Translations under genes and position numbers: made by a program | Notes under the pieces: generated by a model | Told to the model about the DNA's origin: nothing | Databases searched by the model: none | What the model saw: only the letters and a program-made list of their open reading frames with translations | DNA from: Thamnidium elegans | Lineage: Eukaryota; Mucoromycota; Mucoromycetes; Mucorales; Mucoraceae | Length of the DNA: 64,000 bases | Assembly: GCA_025201345.1 (NCBI GenBank) | Contig: JAIXMG010000009.1 | Location: 1,054,001 to 1,118,000, forward strand | Direction of reading: 5' to 3' | Part shown: piece after piece, positions 57,115-64,000 of the stretch | How positions within the stretch are numbered: position 1 is the first letter of the stretch | How the letters are laid out: each line of letters starts with the position of its first letter

Positions 57115-57690
57115 CTAAGGAAAGAAGATGCTACGCTGGTACTACCAGAAGAGCTGCATTCACAGAAAAGCTAAAAGTTCAGAATAGGAATCTGGTAAAG
57201 CAAAAGAAAGTAGTAAAATGGTCAAAAACTTTTTTTCAAGAATCTGATCGCATCCCTTTAATTTCTTTTGGTGATGAAGAATAAAGATACTATTCGCATT
57301 AAAGGCCATACTTCCGGTTGTATAGCAGTGCTGTACAAAGAGCTAAGACAGAGGTCAAAAAGATTTAGATCTGTTGTGGTGGATATAGATGAGTTTAGAT
57401 CCTCAAAGTTATGTATGTATTTAAATATTTTTTATAGACTTTTAATTCTATTTTTTTCTTTAAAAAATGCAATTAAGTCTGCAGAAGCTGTAAAAAAAAA
57501 AAGAGCTGTACTCAATAAAGCTTTTAGATGAAAGTTTTTCCATGGTATTTTAGTATGCAAAAACTGTAAAATACTTTGGAATAGAGATATTAATGTTAGT
57601 AAAACATGCTTGATATATATTTTTCTATCTGGAAAGAAGAAGGAATACCCTTGGCCTTTCAAAGAGATATCTCTGCAATGAACGCAGTTT
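57115..57690 (+). pseudogene. Decayed Fanzor/TnpB-like RNA-guided nuclease gene (C-terminal part)
   Basis: Readable pieces in order: ISFGD, then after a frame change MKNKDTIRIKGHTSGCIAVL, YKELRQRSKRFRSVVVDIDE and FRSSKLC. After an AT-rich insert or intron comes GILVCKNCKILWNRDINVSK. The DE-(F/Y)R-(S/T)S-x-x-C block with a later CxxC...WNRD-x-N motif is the RuvC-II/III and zinc-ribbon arrangement of eukaryotic Fanzor (OrfB-like) proteins. Several frames and in-frame stops are needed, so the gene is dead. The N-terminal half is not found. Confidence 0.65.
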
Positions 57691-58548
57691 CCTCTTCATG
57701 AGGATTAATGTATATTTACAATGTAGAATATAGACTAAACTACAAAAAAAAAAGCTCGCGCCATCTATTTTTTTTATTATTATTATTCTGACACATAAAT
57801 GCGTCCAAGTGCTGCAATGACTTCTTTATTTGGAGGACTCATGTTTTAAATGCGGTTTCCTACATACTTTAGCCTTAAATATATGCGCTAAAAAAAAGGT
57901 GCTGTATCTATATTAGCCAAGACATGTACTACACAGAAAGTATGAGAAAGTACATTTCGAACTAAATTGAAACCTTTTTCGTTTTTTGAAAAGCAAATCA
58001 CAAGTTAAAGGATACATATAACAATATAAAGATTATTTTTTCATGGAAAATAATAATTCTGCTTGCACTATTCTTAATCTAACCCTTAACTTTATAAAGC
58101 CAAGAGAATAGTGCTAACGAAACCATTTACTACAAACAAAAAAAACTTTTCAAGAATGCTTTTAAATTATTACAAATGAGACGACAATGAAGACAAGAAA
58201 AAAAAAGAAAGTTTCTTTATTTTTTATTTTCAACAATCATTCTTTATTAACTAGTAGTAACTATCACGCAAATTTTGGAATATATCTCAAAATGATAAAC
58301 AATTAAATGATGAATGTAAACAACAATTAAAGGTTTAGATATACTTTTTATATTTTCTTGGGATAGGGTTTTTTTTTAATTGGTTATCTGCTTTTGGGAC
58401 AGTACAGCTCTTGGCAAAAAAAAAGAAAGGGAACCAAACAAATAATAATGCAAAGAATTAAATTGACCTTTTATGGAATAAATAAAAAATAATGCTGATA
58501 ATACAAATAAATATACATTTTTAAAGGGGAGAGTGTGTTTAGAAGGGA
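57691..58548. other. Gene-poor spacer
   Basis: AT-rich, no gene recognised; may include the 3' region of the minus-strand gene that follows. Confidence 0.45.
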
Positions 58549-58776
58549 TTACAAATAGGAGAAATCACTATCATTATCATCATAAAAGTCCTCTTCATCT
58601 GAAGGTGTACGATCATATTCTGTAGAAGAATGTGTATAGTAGATGGTATCTATCGCGTAAAAGCGAACTGATTTTTTATTTGGGTATGATGTGGATGAGG
58701 AAGTAGACCTCCTTCTTGTCAGATTTGATTTGAGTTGAGTAGAAATACGGCGCCAAGTACGTGTAATAGAATTCAT
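58549..58776 (-). CDS. Small conserved-type protein with RVxF-like motif (75 aa)
   Basis: Single exon. Basic N-terminus (TWRRISTQLKSNLTRRRSTS), then NKKSVRFYAIDTIYYTHSST and EYDRTPSDEEDFYDDNDSDF. The KSVRF followed by YYTHSS.EYDRTP is a short motif seen in various fungal proteins and matches the PP1-docking RVxF pattern. A link to protein phosphatase 1 is inferred from that motif only. The start codon and acidic C-terminus are clear, and the ORF is more structured than the surrounding noise. Confidence 0.65.
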   Translation of the reverse strand: MNSITRTWRRISTQLKSNLTRRRSTSSSTSYPNKKSVRFYAIDTIYYTHSSTEYDRTPSDEEDFYDDNDSDFSYL

Positions 58777-60448
58777 TGTAATGTGTTTTATATTAATTAT
58801 AAAAAAGAAAAAGAAAAAGATTTAAAAAAAAAATTAAAGGTTTATATATACTTGCTGGAATAAAAAATATATAATCTCCTGCCTTTTTCCCTTTTGCAGC
58901 ATTAATTGCCCTAATTTAGATTCCAATAGAAACCGAAATGGTGTGCCGGTTTATTATATACTCTGAATTTGACACTTTCCATTTCTTGAACCGGTTTTTT
59001 TTTTTTTTTTTTTTTTTTGTCAACAAGGGTTATAATTTCAATTTCTATTCATATTATATCATATCGTCTCTATATCTCGTTTTTTGTCAATAAGAAAAAT
59101 GATTTGTCGTGTTTAAAATCATATTCTTTCTTATAGATTTTTGCATTAAAAAAAACCTCTCTCTCTCTCTTTAAACAAAATAGTATAGATTAGACAAACA
59201 AATAAATAAATAAAAAAAAAGCGAGGGAAAAATATTCATATTTTAGATGAGATATATAAAAAAGGGGGACGGGGGACAGTTTCTTATTGGAATAGATGTA
59301 TCAAACGTGCAAAACTTTTCAATGTTTGTGCAAGACATGTGAGCATGCCTTTTATTATCCAGTACACGCTATGCATGGCAGGTACAGCCTGTTGTACATG
59401 ATTGTTTCTTGTGACTATAGTAGCTGTTGAAATCATGAATAATTATAATAAATAAACATGCATTGGGATAATATAAAAGAGAGATGCTTGGGCAAAATTC
59501 AATCAACTTACTCCAGATTGCCGATATGTACTATTTTAAGCAAAATAGGAGTGAATTAGATATTTTTCCTATAGGTTTAAATTTATATTTCCTACCCACC
59601 AAGTCAAAAACAAACCAAACAATTATAATCTTCTCAGATTAGGTCGACTGATTTCTTTTACTGAGGAGCATGACCTCTCAGGTCCTTGCATTTATTTAGC
59701 GTTTCCGGCACTAATTTTTTATATACCATGACTTTCAGTCTTATTAAGATTTTACCTCGCTTCCCAACCCTCGTATATAAAGGGTTGATTCTCCTAACTA
59801 TATATAAAAAATATCTACTAATGCACCTACTAAACTCTAATCACTTTTTTTTTTCCGTTGCTGTTGTGATATTTGTTCGTATTAGAGGTTTACTAAAATG
59901 AATATTTCTTGTTTTTTATTGCTCCTTATATACACTATAGAAAATTGAACTTTTTGTACGGTTGAATTCAATACTCTTATAAGCATTTCAACCATGAAAA
60001 AAAAAAAACTTATCAAATTTGTTTAAAGTTTCCAAAGGTGTCACTGAAAAAGGAGTCTTTTTTTTGTATAACCCGGATCGAATTGGTTTTCTTTTGACAG
60101 GCCGTCATTTAGAGTATCAACACCCTTGACTTAGAAAAAAAATTTCCAAGCGGTTGTTCAAAAAAAATTTTTGTTTCGTTTACTTTTTATTATAAAAAAA
60201 TGTAAGAATCCCCAGCCCTCTATCGATTTGTGGATAACAATTCAACAGATAGGCATTAAGACATTCTAATCCCTCTCAACCTGGTTAGACACTCAGAACT
60301 AACTCAAAAGAATAATTAGCGAGTAACACTACAAGTTTTTTCAGGGCGCTCGCCGCACAGAGAGCGCCCGGTCCAAAGAATCATATTTGTTGGAAACTTG
60401 TGACCAAGAGATACATGATATTTTTCTACCATATCAACTTGTGGGTTT

Positions 60449-60479
<31 letters not shown>
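58777..60479. other. Gene-poor spacer with a GC-rich hairpin
   Basis: No gene recognised in 1.7 kb. A perfect 8-bp stem (GGGCGCTC/GAGCGCCC, about 60343-60368, 10-base loop) stands out from the AT-rich background. Poly-T tracts occur at about 58995-59018 and 60450-60479. Confidence 0.45.
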
Positions 60480-60482
<3 letters not shown>

Positions 60483-61300
60483 CAACCATTTTTAAAACTA
60501 TAAAACTGCGTATTCCTCCTAATGCAAGCCCAACTACTAATGGAAAGTTCATAATACTTCCTACCAAAGGCTTTGTTGCCATATTGTCTTGGGGCTGCCA
60601 TAAACACCAGGCTAGTTAACCACCCATTACTAACAGCGAAAGAATAGAACGGAGATGAAAAACACCATGTCGCTTCCGCTTCCGCTCATAATGTTTAAGA
60701 ACACCGGTATAAACAGCGTTCGTAACGCTGCACAGCCTAGCAACACTCGGCCAGACGAGACCTGGCACCACTTCCAAATAGGCAGCGTTCTTCCGATCCA
60801 ATCTCCAATATTAAACAGCAAAAAAATGAATTGAAATAAACACAGAAGGACCTATGCTATGCTACCGACCGAGATAACTTGTGTGGTAATAGAAGGGAAT
60901 AAAGAGAGTGTGATAATATAGATGTAGATCACGGTACATACATAGCCTGTAGATGTGTGTAACATACTATCCTTTATAGACACTAATGGAGAAGGTAGCG
61001 GCAAGTCATCATGAAAGGAGGTCATATCAATATCTGAATGCATTATCGCCCCCATAAGATGGTTGGCGATGCAATAAGAATTGTCCGACCATACTTGCCA
61101 TTGTCACTAAAAACGTACAAAAAAAAAAGAAGGAACCATCACCGCCAAGTGCAGTAGTCAAAAGTGAAAACAGTGCAACTGACACTCCTGCAATACCTAC
61201 ATATTAAATCTCTCATATTAAAAAATGCACTGCAGCTATAAAAAAAAATTAATTTATACCTTGGCCACTATATGCAATATACAAGTAAGTATCTTTATAT
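60480..61300 (-). pseudogene. Equilibrative nucleoside transporter (ENT/SLC29) pseudogene
   Basis: On the minus strand, in order: YIAYSGQGIAGVSVALFSLL (across an intron at about 61203-61258), VCTVIYIYIITLSLFPSITT, FNIGDWIGRTLPIWKWCQV, ALRTLFIPVFLNIMSGSG and FAVSNGWLTSLVFMAAPRQY, then PLVGSIMNFPLVVGLALGGI. These are the last transmembrane segments of ENT proteins, including the FNxxDxxGR and SNGxL signatures. Joining them needs at least two frame changes (near 60633 and between about 60540 and 60570), so it is not functional as read. The 5' half is missing: a TIR element starts just upstream at 61331. Confidence 0.75.
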
Positions 61301-61330
61301 TCTTTTAACGGCTTTCTTAGGGACCACGGT

Positions 61331-61800
61331 GGGCGCCCATAGGGATATTAAGGATCGGGCACCCCGTGGTCCGTAAGAGTTTGCCACACCACCACTGTCT
61401 ATAAAAAAAAATCAAATAGTAATTGATCAAAGTTTATAAATGAATTTAATAAAAAGTTTATTTTATATATAAATAGTAAATTATTCTTCATCTGAAGAGA
61501 GAATGTTCACATAATCTATATATTTTTGGATCAATTGGTACGTTTTCTTTATATTCATTGCGTAATCTTTAAGAAGATTTACTACGATGTCTTTTGTAGA
61601 ATTCTCTGGAATAGGTGGTAAAGGTACAGATACTTTTAAAAGTTGAGTTTTAGTGTTCATTTTATTAAGAAAAAGAAAGGTTTATTTTATTTTGGTACTT
61701 TCTCTTACAGACAGCGGCGGTGTGACAGATCTGACTGTGGTGTGACAAACTCTTACGGACCACTGGGTGTCCGATCCTTACTATCCCTATGGGCGCCCGC
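61331..61800. mobile_element. Terminal-inverted-repeat element A (~470 bp) carrying a small ORF
   Basis: The arms at 61331-61403 and 61710-61800 are imperfect reverse complements (GGGCGCCCATAGGGATA; AAGGATCGG(G/A)CACCC; TGGTCCGTAAGAGTTTG; CACACCACC). They are much more GC-rich than the interior. The outer edges and a target-site duplication could not be fixed by eye; the element may extend to about 61317 and about 61860. Size and structure are those of a MITE or a deletion derivative of a DNA transposon. Confidence 0.8.
61481..61660 (-). CDS. 59-aa ORF inside element A
   Basis: MNTKTQLLKVSVPLPPIPEN then a helical tail (KDIVVNLLKDYAMNIKKTYQ; KYIDYVNILSSDEE). It fills the interior of the TIR element. 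The VP(L/V)P...LL pattern and helical, acidic end recall the C-terminal exon at 63571-63763 (TYTAIPVPKTARLLKELF), so both may come from one element-encoded protein family. No function known. Confidence 0.45.
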   Translation of the reverse strand: MNTKTQLLKVSVPLPPIPENSTKDIVVNLLKDYAMNIKKTYQLIQKYIDYVNILSSDEE

Positions 61801-62053
61801 CTAGATTTAAAGCTTTGTCTCATGCTAATCCAGACGCACCTTAAGGGAACCCCCACTTTTGTCATTACATGTTGTCGATACCGTATACGGTCAATTTTAC
61901 ACTTCCGATTAAAAAAATGGGTTACTTTTCACTTACCTTTAAAGATATCCAAGTAAAGAAAAAAGAAAAGAACCAACCCGAGATAATAAGTATGAGGCGT
62001 GGATAAAAAATGCCATACATCTTAAGCCTCAATTCGATTATTTCAGTTTCGCT

Positions 62054-62449
62054 GAAATTTCGGTTAATCCTTGGTACACCACCATTTACACCACCAGTGC
62101 CAATTTATAACGTAATTTTTTGGTGCACTTCCAACAATAACAGGTTCTTTACATGTAAAAACGACTTTAATATCGTGAGAAAGGAGATTGTAATATAAAT
62201 ATCACGATGATTAAATAAATCCATTTTATCATAGTTAAATAAACCCCCATTTTATCATGATTAAAACCACCTATTTATTCCTTTCCTTTCCTTTCCTTTT
62301 TTTTAACAATGAATTCATATTCAAGCAAGTACCTTTTATATAATCGAATGTCTAAATATTTCAAAAAGAGCTTCCCTATGATAGGGTAGTGTACCTAAAT
62401 TGGCGTTGGTGGTGTAAATGGTAGTTTACCAAGAGTTAACCGAAATTTC
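62054..62449. mobile_element. Terminal-inverted-repeat element B (396 bp, 54-bp TIRs)
   Basis: GAAATTTCGGTTAA(T/C)(C/T)CTTGG and TTTACACCACCA(G/A)(T/C)GCCAATTTA occur at 62054-62107 and, inverted, at 62396-62449, about 90% alike. The interior is AT-rich with repeated CCATTTTATCAT(A/G) words and no ORF. A solo end plus subterminal part is at 43055-43176. No target-site duplication is obvious. It is a non-autonomous MITE-like repeat. Confidence 0.85.
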
Positions 62450-63763
62450 TAACTATGATGAAGGTACAACAAATACCATGTATATGAATTTTTTACACAA
62501 AGAAATAGGCATTATTAAAAGAAAGCAAAACCCATTAGTAGCCTCGGCTATAAATCATTTTAAAGTAAAATAAAAGGCTTGTACCTGTAAATAACTTCTG
62601 TCTAATATATTCTTATTTTATAGACGAAAAGTAATAAAGATAGCCCATTTTATAAAGAATATAAGTATTGGAATGATCGTTCTCAAAATATTATAAATTC
62701 CAAAATGAGAGCTCAAACAATGGAAGTAATCACTAATGTTCAAGTCAATTTTTTGAATCAATTGTCTAAAAAAGTAAGTTCAGCCTTTATCTATCAAACA
62801 AATAAAAACTAAGTTATCAACTTGTATTAGCTAAAAAGAAGCAATGAAATTATCATGGAAGAAAATGAAGAAAATGATAATTTCAATAAAGCTTTAGATG
62901 AAACTGTTGAAGAAGATACTGATGAAGAAGAAAACATCAATGTTCCAGAGATCATTGAAGCCGCTCCAGAAAAGTATAATCTGTAAGTGAAATATTTTTT
63001 AACACACACAAAAAAAGTAACTTGTTTTTTTAATTACAGTCTTACCGGATCGCCTCTGTTGAACACATAGGAGAAAATCCTACTTTAGATAGTAATAATG
63101 AAATGACAGTAAACGTCATTGAATCTATTGCAAATTACTAGTAAGTAAAGCTGGTTTTTTTTTGGTTGTATAACTATAATGAATTTTACTGATTGTATTT
63201 AAATAATTTAGATGGTAATTAAATAATTTAAAACAAGTGTAGATCAATTTCGACTAACTTTTTTTTTATTTAGGTTCGAAATTCAAGCTATCCATGACCA
63301 AATGGACTTCCGCTTAGACTTACGCTTAGGCTTAAAGTATATCCTCTTTTGGTAGAGTTTTCTGGGGATAGAATATAATAACAATGATACTAAGGAGTTA
63401 AAAGGCCTTAACAAACTTGTATCAGGAGCTATTAAATCAATTGAGCACGTTTGTGCCTTAACTGATTTAAAGCTTCCTATTCCCCAATTCATTGTTAGAT
63501 CCTATGGTAAGTTAATGCCATTTAATTATTTATTTATTAAGTGAGCTTTATATCTAATGCCAGTGTACTTTGTAGATGGTAAAATCAGGTTCGAATCAGT
63601 TATAAAGTTATCTGATAACACTTATATCAGAAGAACATATACTGCTATCCCTGTTCCCAAAACAGCCAGATTGTTAAAAGAATTATTTACCAAGATAGAT
63701 AAATTATATGAATGGCGAGAAGCCGTTATTTATCTTATTAAACAAGTTGTTACACCTTCTTAA
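62450..63763 (+). pseudogene. Multi-exon element-associated protein gene, apparently decayed
   Basis: Successive open segments: TTNTMYMNFLHKEIGIIKRK (62465 onwards), FYKEYKYWNDRSQNIINSKM and NVQVNFLNQLSKK, LKRSNEIIMEENEEND and NVPEIIEAAPEKYN, YRIASVEHIGENPTLDSNNE, FEIQAIHDQMDFRLDLRLGL, KELKGLNKLVSGAIKSIEHV, and DGKIRFESVIKLSDNTYIRR to the stop at 63763. Good splice signals join several pieces (62774/62829, 63508/63570), but some joins give stops (near 63045, 63135, 63350), so at least two lesions are present. The protein is of no recognised family; it resembles repeat-linked ORFans of Mucorales. It begins immediately after element B. Confidence 0.5.
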
Positions 63764-64000
63764 AATAAGAGTAACACAAACTCTTAATTTTTATATAAAT
63801 ACCCCTTCCTTTTTATTCAATAAAATGGAACGAAAGTTCTTGGTAAAATAAGTTTAGTAACTTCACTACTTGGTTTTCCTAAATATACATCTATAATTCC
63901 TCACTGATTGATTCCCATTTGTTTTAATACATTTCTTCGAGAACAACAGATCTAGGATTAATTGCAGATATTTCATTACCATAAGTCAAAGTAAACTTCA
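63764..64000. other. Window end, partial minus-strand open segment
   Basis: On the minus strand 63925-63999 reads KFTLTYGNEISAINPRSVVL, then EEMY and a stop. It could be the edge of another transposon relic. Too short to call. Confidence 0.25.

Noticed and set aside
63585..63600. GGTTCGAATC, similar to a tRNA B-box
   Set aside because: It lies within an open coding-like exon and no A-box or cloverleaf could be drawn around it. I found no convincing tRNA in the window.

Overview
The window looks like nuclear DNA of an early-diverging filamentous fungus, most likely a Mucoromycota (Mucorales-type) species. It is strongly AT-rich with many homopolymer A/T tracts. Genes are dense and carry short GT-AG introns of about 55-75 bases with A/T-rich borders, and the recognisable proteins are typical fungal housekeeping orthologues. 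I assigned products by motif recognition and by rebuilding exons so that frames stay open across splice sites; no database search was run.

Layout. Bases 1-8480: ATRIP-like checkpoint protein (5' part only), a YEATS/AF9-type chromatin reader, the ribosome-collision E3 ligase Hel2/ZNF598, a perilipin-like lipid-droplet protein, and a single-pass membrane protein with DUF4097-like repeats. Bases 8480-13450: an accessory island with a broken NAM/SANT-like gene and a tandem family of secreted six-cysteine chitin-binding (CBM14) peptides, two intact and two decayed. Bases 13460-41320: a conserved block with UTP14, SART1/Snu66, a kinesin-4-like motor, BMT5-like rRNA methyltransferase, tubulin cofactor D, a copper-fist factor, a four-TM protein, an unrecognised protein, an arrestin-type adaptor, a cytochrome P450, an MRM3-like SpoU methyltransferase and a MEF2-type MADS factor. 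Bases 41320-46900: a near-identical inverted duplication of a lineage-specific gene, a BRISC/Abraxas-like gene and transposon debris. Bases 46950-53190: DEAH helicase (Dhr2/DHX33-like), Snf5/Sfh1, complex I AGGG subunit, ribosomal protein eL32 and a cyclophilin. Bases 53200-64000: gene-poor and repeat-rich. It holds a cluster of tiny ORFs starting MGCC(C/F)S (predicted dual-acylated micropeptides), a decayed Fanzor/TnpB-like gene, a small RVxF-type protein, a frameshifted nucleoside transporter (ENT), two terminal-inverted-repeat elements and a decayed multi-exon element gene.

Functional themes are RNA and ribosome biology (UTP14, BMT5, Dhr2, eL32, Hel2, MRM3, Snu66), chromatin and transcription (YEATS, Snf5, MADS, copper fist), microtubules (kinesin, cofactor D) and DNA damage or deubiquitination (ATRIP, Abraxas-like). 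The most unusual signal is the MGCCCS micro-ORF cluster at about 53.5-55.6 kb. The CBM14 tandem array and the 0.76-kb inverted gene duplication follow.
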